NCBI GenBank assembly: GCA_964398915.1
Contig: CAYNOR010000004.1
Span: 1-64,000, forward strand
Direction: 5' to 3'
DNA from: Tichowtungia sp964398915
GTDB taxonomy: Bacteria > Verrucomicrobiota > Kiritimatiellia > Kiritimatiellales > Tichowtungiaceae
DNA: 64,000 bases
Shown: piece by piece, positions 25,847-33,533 of the stretch
How positions within the stretch are numbered: the stretch's first letter is position 1
Layout of the letters: every line of letters begins with the position of its first letter
Notes under the pieces: generated by a model
Told to the model about the DNA's origin: nothing
Seen by the model: the letters and a program-made list of their open reading frames with translations, nothing else
Databases searched by the model: none
Made by a program: the position numbers and the translations under genes

Positions 25847-26236
25847 ATGAGTGAGCAGAATAAGAACAAGCTGATCCGCAGCAGTACGGCGGAGTATTTG
25901 ACCTTTATTGCAGTCGGTGGCGGCTCGGAAACCAGTGTGGAAATGCGTTATGAGGATGAGAATATCTGGTTGACGCAGAAGATGATGGCGGTCCTTTATG
26001 ATGTTTCGGTTCCTGCCATCAACCAGCACTTGAAGCGTATTTTTGCGGATCGGGAGCTGGAGCGGGGAGCAACTGTTAAGCAATACTTAATAGTTCAAAA
26101 TGAGGGTGACAGGCAGGTGAAGCGTGAGGTCGAGCACTACAATCTGCAGGCGATCGTCGCCGTCGGGTTCAAGATCGAAAACGAACGCGCGGTGCAGTTC
26201 CGCAAGTGGGCCGGGCGGATTGTGAAAGGAAGTTGA
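25847..26236 (+). pseudogene. RhuM-family protein, C-terminally truncated
   Basis: 129 residues matching only the N-terminal third of RhuM (virulence/phage-associated proteins of about 330 residues, often beside restriction systems): ENIWLTQKMMAVLYDVS as a helix-turn-helix-like Bro domain, then KREVEHYNLQAIVAVGFKI and QFRKWAGRIVK. The frame stops at 26236, just where the toxin-antitoxin promoter begins. Loss of the C-terminus by insertion of the TA module is the simplest reading; a functional short form cannot be excluded. Confidence 0.7.
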
Positions 26237-26267
26237 CATAAAATCAGATAATCATATTATCTGATTT
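26233..26267 (+). promoter_or_regulatory. Promoter with overlapping palindromic operator for the first TA pair
   Basis: TTGACA at 26233-26238, a 16-bp spacer and TATTAT at 26255-26260. The promoter is covered by a perfect inverted repeat, AAATCAGATAAT / ATTATCTGATTT (26241-26252 and 26256-26267, 3-bp centre). This is the expected layout for autorepression by the antitoxin-toxin complex. GGAGG follows 8 bp before the antitoxin ATG. Confidence 0.8.
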
Positions 26268-26279
26268 TGGAGGTGCGCG

Positions 26280-26561
26280 ATGAGTGCAATTGCTTTGAGT
26301 GTGACGGATGTCGCCCGGAATTTTTCTGAGTATATCAACCGGGTTGCGTATAAAGGTGATCGGTTTGTTCTGATGAAAAGCGGCAAGGAGGTTGCTGAGC
26401 TGAAACCGGTTCCGAAGGGGCGGCGGCTCAGTGAGCTGGCGGCTTTATTGAAAACGTCTGCCCGTTTGACACCGGAAGAGGCCTCATCCTTCGAGACAGA
26501 TATCGAGGCGGCTCGTAAAGAAATGAAGAAAGCGGAGGTCTCAAATCCATGGGACTCCTGA
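26280..26561 (+). CDS. Antitoxin, Phd/YefM family
   Basis: 93 residues. N-terminal DNA-binding Phd/YefM fold (SVTDVARNFSEYINRV, RFVLMKSGKEVAELKP) and a charged C-terminal toxin-neutralising tail. It overlaps the PIN toxin by 13 bp. Likely represses its own promoter through the palindrome just upstream. Confidence 0.88.
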   Translation: MSAIALSVTDVARNFSEYINRVAYKGDRFVLMKSGKEVAELKPVPKGRRLSELAALLKTSARLTPEEASSFETDIEAARKEMKKAEVSNPWDS

Positions 26562-26950
26562 TTGATACCAATATCCTGATAGCCAGTGAGAAAGGTTCGC
26601 TGGATCTCGACCGGGTACTTCCCAAACATGGCGATGATCCGGTTTTTCTATCGGTGATTTCGGCGAGCGAGCTGTTACATGGAGTTCATCGAGCTCCGGA
26701 TCAAACGATCAGAGCCCGCCGGTTAGCCTTTGTAGAGAGGGTGCTGAACGGAATGGAAGTTCTGGATATCGACCTCGCCGTAGCGCGGGTTCATTCGGAA
26801 ATCTGGAGTGACCTGGCCGCAAAAGGTCACATGATTGGGGCCCACGACCTGTGGCTGGCGGCATCGGCTTTAGCCAACGACTGTGTGCTGGTGACCCGGA
26901 ATGTGCGTGAGTTTGAACGTGTTCCAGGGCTCCGGATTGAGGTTTGGTAA
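26549..26950 (+). CDS. VapC-like PIN-domain ribonuclease toxin
   Basis: 133 residues with the PIN acidic set: LIDTNIL (Asp6), Glu in SASELLHG, and GAHDLWLAASAL with a late Asp, followed by LVTRNVREFERVPGL. VapC toxins cleave tRNA or rRNA. Paired with the Phd-like antitoxin, with overlapping reading frames. Confidence 0.9.
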   Translation: MGLLIDTNILIASEKGSLDLDRVLPKHGDDPVFLSVISASELLHGVHRAPDQTIRARRLAFVERVLNGMEVLDIDLAVARVHSEIWSDLAAKGHMIGAHDLWLAASALANDCVLVTRNVREFERVPGLRIEVW

Positions 26951-26953
26951 AAA

Positions 26954-27541
26954 ATGTCTTCTGATTCTCAACCAACCTGCTATGTCATTGCCGGGCCGAA
27001 CGGGGCGGGCAAGACGACGTTTGCTCTGCGGTATCTGCCGGAAATGACCGGATGCCGGAATTTCATCAATGCCGACCTAATAGCGGATGGTCTATCGCCG
27101 CTTAATCCGGCCGGAGTTCAAATCGAGGCAGGGAAAATCTTTCTGCGGGAAATCGAAGCGAATGTGGCGGCAGGAACCGATTTTGCTTTCGAGACGACGC
27201 TGTCGGGTCGGATGTATGTTCGCCTTTTAAACGAACTGCGTTCCAAGGGGTGGAAAGTCGTTTTGTTCTATCTTTGGATTCCTGGGGCGGAGTTTTCCCG
27301 GCTCCGTGTCCGTCAGCGGGTGGAGTCCGGCGGACATAATATTCCCGATGAGGCGATTACCCGGCGATACCGCCGGACGGTTTCCAATTTTCTGACTGTT
27401 TTTGCGCCTTTGTGCGATGAAGTTTTCTGCTACGATAACTCGAATTCAGGAACGGTTCTTGTGTTTGCGAATGATGCTGATGGTCGAAAGATAGTGGATG
27501 CAACCCGTTATGCGTTGGTGTTGGAGAGTAGCCATGAATAA
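26954..27541 (+). CDS. Zeta-toxin-like AAA/P-loop kinase
   Basis: 195 residues. Walker A GPNGAGKTTF near 13-22, INADLIADGLSP, FAFETTLSGRMY and IPDEAITRRYRR fit the zeta-toxin/UDP-N-acetylglucosamine kinase-like family. It follows the PIN toxin after 3 bp and overlaps the next small gene by 8 bp, suggesting an operon and a toxin-partner arrangement. Toxin activity is inferred from context; many chromosomal zeta-like proteins are uncharacterised. Confidence 0.78.
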   Translation: MSSDSQPTCYVIAGPNGAGKTTFALRYLPEMTGCRNFINADLIADGLSPLNPAGVQIEAGKIFLREIEANVAAGTDFAFETTLSGRMYVRLLNELRSKGWKVVLFYLWIPGAEFSRLRVRQRVESGGHNIPDEAITRRYRRTVSNFLTVFAPLCDEVFCYDNSNSGTVLVFANDADGRKIVDATRYALVLESSHE

Positions 27542-27734
27542 AAATAATTTGCTGAAAAAAGGTGAGGAAGCCCGGCAGTGTTTGCAACGGGCTGTTCATG
27601 ATGAACTCGTTAAGAAGGCGAAGCTCGGACAAGACGTGATTGTGAATCGCGGCGGGAAACCGTACCGGATTCCGGCGGCAGAGGAGTTGCTGGTTCAGGA
27701 ACAGGGCGGTGAATACGGCACAGGGAAAAAGTGA
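27534..27734 (+). CDS. Small hypothetical protein paired with the zeta-like kinase
   Basis: 66 residues, charged and hydrophilic (MNKNNLLKKGEEARQCLQ; then GQDVIVNRGGKPYRIPA). It overlaps the zeta-like gene by 8 bp and ends inside the start region of trpS. The VIVNRGGKPYRIPA segment resembles small partners found beside zeta-like kinases. A role as antitoxin is only a guess from position. Confidence 0.6.
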   Translation: MNKNNLLKKGEEARQCLQRAVHDELVKKAKLGQDVIVNRGGKPYRIPAAEELLVQEQGGEYGTGKK

Positions 27735-27736
27735 AG

Positions 27737-28714
27737 ATGAAGAATAACCCCATGAGAATACTTTCGGGCATACAGCCTTCGGGCAAACTGCATATCGGTA
27801 ACTATTTCGGGATGATGAAGCCCGCGCTCGAACTTCAGAAAGAGGGCGAGGCGTTTCTGTTCATTGCCGACTATCACGCGCTGACGACGGTGAATGATGC
27901 CGCCGCGCTGCGTGTTATGGTGAAAGATGTCGCGCTCGACTTTCTGGCCGCCGGACTCGATCCGGTAAAGACCGCCTTTTACCGCCAGAGCGATGTGCCG
28001 GAAGTGCAGGAGCTGGCGTGGCTTCTTTCAGTGGTGACGCCGATGGGATTGCTCGAGCGCTGCCATTCCTACAAAGACAAGCTGGCTAAAGGGATCGCCG
28101 CCACGCACAGCCTGTTTGCTTATCCAGTGCTGATGGCCGCCGATATTCTGTCGGTGCAGTCCACCGTGGTGCCGGTCGGCCGCGACCAGAAGCAGCACGT
28201 CGAAGTGACGCGTGATATTGCCGTGAAGTTCAATAATCAGTTCGGCGAGGTCTTCACCATTCCGGAACCGTCGATTCGCGACTCAGTGGCTGTAGTGCCG
28301 GGCATCGACGGGCAGAAGATGTCGAAGTCCTACGGCAATACGCTGGAAATTTTCGGCGAACCCGGCGCTCTCAAAAAGCGGGTGATGCAGATTGTCACCG
28401 ACAGTACGCCGCTTGAAGAGCCGAAGAATCCGGACACCTGCAACGCCTTTGCGCTGTATAAGTTGTTTGCCACGGAGGCAGAAGCCGCCGATTTGGCCGC
28501 GCGCTACCGCGCCGGCGGGTTCGGCTACGGTACAGCCAAGAAAGAACTGCTGGCAAAAATCAACGAGCACTTTGCGCCGATGCGCGAAAAGCGGGCGGCG
28601 CTTGAAAAAGATTTGGATTTTGTAAACGATGTATTACGTCAGGGTGCTGAAAAGGCCCGATCTGAAACCCGTAAAACCCTGCAAGCCGCCCGAAAAGCTG
28701 TTGGATTGGAGTGA
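27737..28714 (+). CDS. trpS: Tryptophan-tRNA ligase
   Basis: Class I synthetase for tRNA-Trp. About 325 residues: SGIQPSGKLHIGNYFG (HIGN form of the HIGH motif) at the start and GQKMSKSYGN (KMSKS) near 195-204. Starts at 27731 (GTG), 27737 and 27752 are in frame; the last is closest to typical TrpS N-termini. It sits between two toxin-antitoxin modules and starts within the preceding small gene. Confidence 0.96.
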   Translation: MKNNPMRILSGIQPSGKLHIGNYFGMMKPALELQKEGEAFLFIADYHALTTVNDAAALRVMVKDVALDFLAAGLDPVKTAFYRQSDVPEVQELAWLLSVVTPMGLLERCHSYKDKLAKGIAATHSLFAYPVLMAADILSVQSTVVPVGRDQKQHVEVTRDIAVKFNNQFGEVFTIPEPSIRDSVAVVPGIDGQKMSKSYGNTLEIFGEPGALKKRVMQIVTDSTPLEEPKNPDTCNAFALYKLFATEAEAADLAARYRAGGFGYGTAKKELLAKINEHFAPMREKRAALEKDLDFVNDVLRQGAEKARSETRKTLQAARKAVGLE

Positions 28715-28752
28715 TTGACATGATCATATCAACCAGTATGATCATATCGGTC
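28715..28752 (+). promoter_or_regulatory. Promoter with repeated operator for the second TA pair
   Basis: TTGACA at 28715-28720, a 16-bp spacer and TATGAT at 28737-28742. Two direct copies of ATGATCATATC (each with an ATGATCAT palindrome) lie over the spacer and the -10 element. The spacing and layout match the first TA promoter at 26233. GGAGG precedes the antitoxin ATG. Confidence 0.78.
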
Positions 28753-28763
28753 GGAGGTGCGTC

Positions 28764-29054
28764 ATGAGTATTACCGTCACAGCAGTGAAAGCGCGGCAGA
28801 ATCTTGGGGAACTCCTCAATCTGGTTTCCATTAAGCATGAGGAAATCATCATTGAACGGGCCGGGAAGAAAATCGCCCGGCTGACGGCGATTGAAGAAAG
28901 TGCCGTTAATGAACCGGTTGCGGAAGATTATGCGGTGAAGAAGGGAAAGATCGACCTTTCTGAATTCTCCGGAACGTGGAGCGAAGAGGAATATCGTGAG
29001 TTTAATGCCGCTGTGGAATGCTTAGGAACCATTGACTCGGAGATGTGGTCGTGA
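28764..29054 (+). CDS. Antitoxin, Phd/YefM family
   Basis: 96 residues with SITVTAVKARQNLGELLNLV and IIIERAGKKIARLTAI, the Phd/YefM DNA-binding domain, and an acidic C-terminal tail. It overlaps the PIN toxin gene by 10 bp. Probably autoregulated through the ATGATCATATC repeats upstream. Confidence 0.88.
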   Translation: MSITVTAVKARQNLGELLNLVSIKHEEIIIERAGKKIARLTAIEESAVNEPVAEDYAVKKGKIDLSEFSGTWSEEEYREFNAAVECLGTIDSEMWS

Positions 29055-29446
29055 GGCGCGCCGTTATTGATACCAATGTGTATTCGGATATGATGAGCGG
29101 ACATGCGTCCGTTCAACGCGCACTCTCAGATTTTGAGCGGGTGCTTGTGCCGACAACAGTTCTCGGAGAAATTCTGTACGGATTTGTGCGCGGGTCAAAA
29201 GAGATACAAAACCGGTTGCATCTTGAGCGATTTCTGAGTCGGGATTATGTTGAGCTGTTTGCTGTGTCGAGGGAGGTCGCCGAATACTATGCCCTGCTGA
29301 TGGCGTCGCTTCGCCGCAACGGAACGCCGTTGCCAACCAACGATGTATGGATTGCCGCGGTGGCTTGTGCGGAAAAGGTTCCGCTGATCAGTCGCGACCG
29401 GCACTTTACGAAAATTAATGGACTTCAACTGATTATTCCTGAATGA
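29045..29446 (+). CDS. PIN-domain ribonuclease toxin (VapC family)
   Basis: 133 residues with AVIDTNVYSDMM (first Asp), TTVLGEILYGF (Glu), PTNDVWIAAVA (Asp) and LISRDRHFTKINGLQL at the end. A GTG start (29045 or 29051) overlaps the antitoxin. Pairs with the upstream Phd-like antitoxin. Confidence 0.9.
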   Translation: MVVRRAVIDTNVYSDMMSGHASVQRALSDFERVLVPTTVLGEILYGFVRGSKEIQNRLHLERFLSRDYVELFAVSREVAEYYALLMASLRRNGTPLPTNDVWIAAVACAEKVPLISRDRHFTKINGLQLIIPE

Positions 29447-29447
29447 A

Positions 29448-30242
29448 ATGAAAGACCCACACATGCCTGATTTGTTGCCGAACGAAGAATACAAAGTGAA
29501 TCTTGAGGTCTTTGAAGGGCCGCTCGATCTGTTGCTCTATCTCATCAAAAAGGATGAGGTGGATATTTACGATATTCCGATCGGGCGGATTACCACCCAG
29601 TACATGGAATATCTCGATTTGATGAAAATCCTCAACCTCGAGATCGCAGGCGATTTTATCGTGATGGCTGCGACGCTGATGGTGATTAAAAGCCGGCTAC
29701 TGCTGCCGGATGAAGTGCGCGGTCCGGTGGAAGAGGATGATGAGGATGATCCACGTTGGGATCTGGTGCGGCAGCTGGTCGAATACAAAAAATTCAAGGA
29801 TGCCGCCGGGTTTCTCGGGCAGCTTGAGACGATTCAGGAAAATGTTTTTTCGCGCGAAGGCGAGCACGTTGAACTGGGTGCGCGTCCGGAGATCGGCATG
29901 TCGGACGTCAGTATTTTTGATCTGATCAGTGCGCTGAATCAGGCGCTCGACCGCGTACCGAGAGAAGAGCTGAATGAAATCTTTGCCGAGCAATATACGG
30001 TCAGTGAAAAAGTGGACTATCTGTTGGAGCTCACACAAAACGGTAAGCCGCTGACGCTGGGCCGTCTGTTTCGCGGAATGCGTTCGCGCCATGAAATTGT
30101 CTGTACGTTTCTCGCCATGCTGGAGCTGATTAAACTCAATCGCCTTGTTGCGCGGCAGAATAATCATTTTGATGAAATTGTCATTGAACAGGTTGAGGGC
30201 GGTGCGCCTGAGCCGGTTTTGCAGGAGGATGTGACTGTATGA
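29448..30242 (+). CDS. scpA: Segregation and condensation protein A
   Basis: Kleisin that bridges SMC heads in chromosome condensation. 264 residues with YKVNLEVFEGPLDLLLYLIK at the N-terminus, the EAAxxLVMAATLMxIKSRLLLP core (here VMAATLMVIKSRLLLP) and a C-terminal winged-helix. It overlaps scpB by 4 bp (ATGA). Confidence 0.96.
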   Translation: MKDPHMPDLLPNEEYKVNLEVFEGPLDLLLYLIKKDEVDIYDIPIGRITTQYMEYLDLMKILNLEIAGDFIVMAATLMVIKSRLLLPDEVRGPVEEDDEDDPRWDLVRQLVEYKKFKDAAGFLGQLETIQENVFSREGEHVELGARPEIGMSDVSIFDLISALNQALDRVPREELNEIFAEQYTVSEKVDYLLELTQNGKPLTLGRLFRGMRSRHEIVCTFLAMLELIKLNRLVARQNNHFDEIVIEQVEGGAPEPVLQEDVTV

Positions 30243-30940
30243 GCGATATAGAAGTGCTCCCCGAACTTAAACAAATCATCGGCGCGTTGCTGTTTGCAGC
30301 CAAGAAGCCGCTGACATCCAAGGAAATCCGCAAGGTGCTGGTAGATGCTGGCGCCAGTTACGGCGGCCCTTATCAGCAGTTTTCGGAATTCAAGGAGGAC
30401 GATATTCTGTCCGCCATTGAAGAACTGAAAACGGAGTTGTCCCATGGCAGCGCAGGCTTGTGTATCGCCGAAGTGGCGCACGGGTTCCGCCTGCAGAACG
30501 AGGTGAATTGCGGACCGTGGGTTCGCACGCTGCTTGATAAAGATCAGACAGCCAAGCTTTCCAAGCCTGCGCTTGAAACGCTCGCCATTATCGCCTACCG
30601 CCAGCCGATTTTGCGTTCCGAAATCGAGTCGGTCCGCGGCGTGGCCGTAGATCAGGTCTTACGCAATCTGGTCGAAATGCAACTGGTTAAGGTGACGGGC
30701 CGGAGCGAGCTGCCGGGGCGCCCCTGGCTTTTCGGCACCACACAGCGGTTTCTTGAGCATTTCGGGCTGCGGAGTCTTGAAGAAATGCCCGGCATGGAGG
30801 AGCTGAAACGGATGGTTCCGGTCGAAAAACCGGAGCGGACAAAACCTTTCCCTGCGATGGAAAAAGAGTTAGAACAGCGGGCGCAACAGGCGGTAATGGA
30901 GGAAGACGATGAGTTTGGAGAAGCTGAGGAAGCAGATTGA
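30239..30940 (+). CDS. scpB: Segregation and condensation protein B
   Basis: Winged-helix partner of ScpA. 233 residues with IIGALLFAAKKPLTSKEI, LSKPALETLAIIAYRQPI, EIESVRGVAVDQVLRNL and GRPWLFGTTQRFLEHFGL, the family hallmarks. The acidic C-terminal tail is coded where pheA already begins (32-bp overlap in another frame). Confidence 0.95.
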   Translation: MSDIEVLPELKQIIGALLFAAKKPLTSKEIRKVLVDAGASYGGPYQQFSEFKEDDILSAIEELKTELSHGSAGLCIAEVAHGFRLQNEVNCGPWVRTLLDKDQTAKLSKPALETLAIIAYRQPILRSEIESVRGVAVDQVLRNLVEMQLVKVTGRSELPGRPWLFGTTQRFLEHFGLRSLEEMPGMEELKRMVPVEKPERTKPFPAMEKELEQRAQQAVMEEDDEFGEAEEAD

Positions 30941-31970
30941 TGGCCTCGACGAGGAGCTGATTAAGCTGCTCAACGAGCGAATCAAAATTGCGCTCGAGAT
31001 CGGGAAAACTAAAAAGGAGCAGGGCGGAGAAATTTATGTTCCGTCCCGTGAAAAGGCGGTTTTTGAGCGTATCGCCCGGCTTAATAACGGCCCGCTTCCT
31101 GAGGAATCGGCCCGTGCTATCTATCGCGAAATCATGTCGGCGGCCCTTGCGCTGGAAAGCAATCTCAAGATTGCTTATCTGGGCCCGCCGGCAACCTTCA
31201 CGCATCAGGCCGCCCACGCTAAATTCGGTGCCAGTGTCGATTACCATCCGGTCGGCACCATCACCGACGTGTTTACTGCCGTTGAACATGGTTCCTCCGA
31301 TTATGGCGTTGTGCCGATTGAAAATTCCATCGAAGGGGCTGTGACGCATACGTTCGATCAGTTCACGAATACGACGCTTAAAATCTGTGCAGAAATTTAT
31401 CTGCCGGTTTCGTTGTATCTGCTCGCCTCGGTGCCCAGAGATAAAATCACCCGCGTCTGCAGTAAGCAGGAAGCGATCGGTCAGTGCCGCCGCTGGCTCG
31501 GTGAAAATCTTTCCGGTGTGGAAATAAACGCCGTTAACAGCACCGCGCTGGCCGCAGAAATGGCGGCCGGAAGTGACTGCGGCGCTATCGCCAGTCAGCT
31601 GGCCGCTGAGCTTTATAACCTGAATGTTATTGCGGAAAATATTCAGGACTCCAGCGGTAATACCACCCGTTTTCTTGTGATCGGGCGCAAATACGGCGAG
31701 CCGACCGGTGAAGATAAAACATCCATCTACTTCGGTATCAAAGACGAAGTCGGGGCACTGCATGATGCGCTGGATGCACTCAAAATCAGCGGGATCAATA
31801 TGACGAAGATTGAATCGCGCCCCAGTAAAAACAAAGCGTGGGAATATTACTTTTTCGTGGATTTTGAAGGTCATGCGGATGATCCGCATGTGAAAGAAGC
31901 ACTCAAGGCGTTAGCAAAACACTGCGCCGTACTCACCGTACTCGGCTCGTACCCGAAGGCGGATGATTGA
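30909..31970 (+). CDS. pheA: Bifunctional chorismate mutase / prephenate dehydratase
   Basis: Makes phenylpyruvate for phenylalanine synthesis. 353 residues: AroQ-type chorismate mutase helix domain (about 1-85, LRKQIDGLDEELIKLLNERI), prephenate dehydratase (YLGPPATFTHQAA, VVPIENSIEGAV, SNTTRFLVIG) and a C-terminal regulatory ACT domain with the Phe-binding ESRPSK motif. Starts inside scpB, a translationally coupled arrangement. Confidence 0.96.
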   Translation: MSLEKLRKQIDGLDEELIKLLNERIKIALEIGKTKKEQGGEIYVPSREKAVFERIARLNNGPLPEESARAIYREIMSAALALESNLKIAYLGPPATFTHQAAHAKFGASVDYHPVGTITDVFTAVEHGSSDYGVVPIENSIEGAVTHTFDQFTNTTLKICAEIYLPVSLYLLASVPRDKITRVCSKQEAIGQCRRWLGENLSGVEINAVNSTALAAEMAAGSDCGAIASQLAAELYNLNVIAENIQDSSGNTTRFLVIGRKYGEPTGEDKTSIYFGIKDEVGALHDALDALKISGINMTKIESRPSKNKAWEYYFFVDFEGHADDPHVKEALKALAKHCAVLTVLGSYPKADD

Positions 31971-31992
31971 TTTTCCAAGGATCGGAAACGGT

Positions 31993-33108
31993 ATGAGTGA
32001 CATACTGAAACTATCGGTTGGTGTGGTTGCATGGAACGAAGAGCCCAGCATAGCATTCGCGCTGGAATCCATTCTCAAACAGTCGATTTTTCGCGGCACG
32101 AAAAGTCTCGATTGCGAAACGGAATTGATCGTTATTGCCAATGGATGTAAGGATCGTACCGTTGAAGTAACCGAAGAGTTTTTCAAAAAAGCGCGGCTCG
32201 AATTTCCTGACGGCGGTCCCGTCCGGCTGCGGCTCGAAGTCGTTCCGGAAGCGGGGTTTGCCAATGCCTGGAATTTGTTGGTGCACACATACAGCCGTCC
32301 CGATGCGGACTACATCTATTTTGTTAATGCCGATATCGTCATTGATCAAAACGATGCGTTTGAGCTGATGCTTCGCCGGTTGCAGCGGGACTATGCGATG
32401 AGGGTTATTTCGCCGGTCGGAAACAAACATATCGACGCTGCGAAATGCAAGAGCCTGTGCGACCGGCTGAATCTGGCCATTACCCGCTTTACGGAGAAAA
32501 ATCAGACGGCTCAGGTTCGCGGTCATTGTTTCTGCGCCTGTGCTCCGGCCATGCGGGCGGTCTGGCTGCCGAAATATTTCCCCGGTGCGGTGGACGGCTG
32601 TTTCAAGCGGATGATTGTCAGTGATATGGCGTCCGCAGAAGATAATCCGGCACGCATCGGCCTCGCGCTCAACGCCAGCTACACCTTCGAAGCCTACCGG
32701 ACTTTTCGCGACATTTATTTTCGCCGGGTGCGTCTTTTTGTCGGGCAGACCTTTATTGAGGTTCTGATGCATCACCTTAAAATCATGCGCGATGAACAGC
32801 CGAAGCTTAATCTAATGGCTTATTTGCGTGCCCGCGATGAAACCGATTCCAGCTGGCTGCATCGTCTTGTTCAGCTCAACATCCACGTCAACGGACTTCT
32901 TGAAACCATGCCGTCGCCATGGTTCCGTTTCCGTTTCTGGAGCAATCCGAAGATCAGCCGGTTGAAAAAACTCGGCATGCTGCCGGTTGCCGTTATCGCT
33001 TTTATTTTTGATATACCTGTTTTCCTCTCTGCGGCATGGCGCCTCAAAACAGGTCACGTTTCCGATGTCTGGAAAGACACGAAAAACCGGAACGTACTGG
33101 TTAAATAA
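31993..33108 (+). CDS. Glycosyltransferase family 2 protein
   Basis: About 371 residues, GT-A fold: LSVGVVAWNEEPSIAFALESI, IVIANGCKDRT, and the DxD-like FVNADIVID for nucleotide-sugar binding. A C-terminal hydrophobic segment (about 335-355) suggests membrane association. An ATG at 31963 overlapping pheA is an alternative start. Substrate unknown. The neighbours are metabolic, not a glycan cluster. Confidence 0.78.
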   Translation: MSDILKLSVGVVAWNEEPSIAFALESILKQSIFRGTKSLDCETELIVIANGCKDRTVEVTEEFFKKARLEFPDGGPVRLRLEVVPEAGFANAWNLLVHTYSRPDADYIYFVNADIVIDQNDAFELMLRRLQRDYAMRVISPVGNKHIDAAKCKSLCDRLNLAITRFTEKNQTAQVRGHCFCACAPAMRAVWLPKYFPGAVDGCFKRMIVSDMASAEDNPARIGLALNASYTFEAYRTFRDIYFRRVRLFVGQTFIEVLMHHLKIMRDEQPKLNLMAYLRARDETDSSWLHRLVQLNIHVNGLLETMPSPWFRFRFWSNPKISRLKKLGMLPVAVIAFIFDIPVFLSAAWRLKTGHVSDVWKDTKNRNVLVK

Positions 33109-33128
33109 ACTTTTTGGAGGCGGTGTTC

Positions 33129-33533
33129 ATGCATTCCCATACTCATCAATTTCGTGTTCGTTATAGCGAAACCGACCAGATGCAGACCTTCTACAATTCC
33201 CGTGCGCTGGAATGGTTTGAAGTGGGACGCACCGAGCTGTCACGCGCCACGGGTGTTCCCTATGTCGAGTGGGAGCATCGCGGCATCCGGCTGCCGCTGA
33301 TCGAAGCGCATGTTTATTTCACCGGACGTGCAAAATATGATGATCTTCTGGAGATGACCACGAGCATTCAGCGCGAGGGGCGCGCCCGGATTCGTTTTGA
33401 AAATCGCATTGTGCAGGCCGACGGGTCCGGTGACGTGGCTCACGGCTATACTGTGCATGCCATGCTCGGTGCGGATGGAGTTCCCGTCCGCGCGCCGGAC
33501 TGGGTATTGAAACTTTTGAATCAGGAGAAATAA
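33129..33533 (+). CDS. Hot-dog acyl-CoA thioesterase (YbgC/4HBT family)
   Basis: 134 residues. FRVRYSETDQMQTFYNSRALEWFEVGRTE has the family's Asp/Glu active-site block (written here in pieces: RYSETDQM, YNSRALEWFE). Typical length. An upstream in-frame start at 33114 lacks a ribosome-binding site; GGAGG lies before 33129. Overlaps iorA by one base. Confidence 0.88.
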   Translation: MHSHTHQFRVRYSETDQMQTFYNSRALEWFEVGRTELSRATGVPYVEWEHRGIRLPLIEAHVYFTGRAKYDDLLEMTTSIQREGRARIRFENRIVQADGSGDVAHGYTVHAMLGADGVPVRAPDWVLKLLNQEK

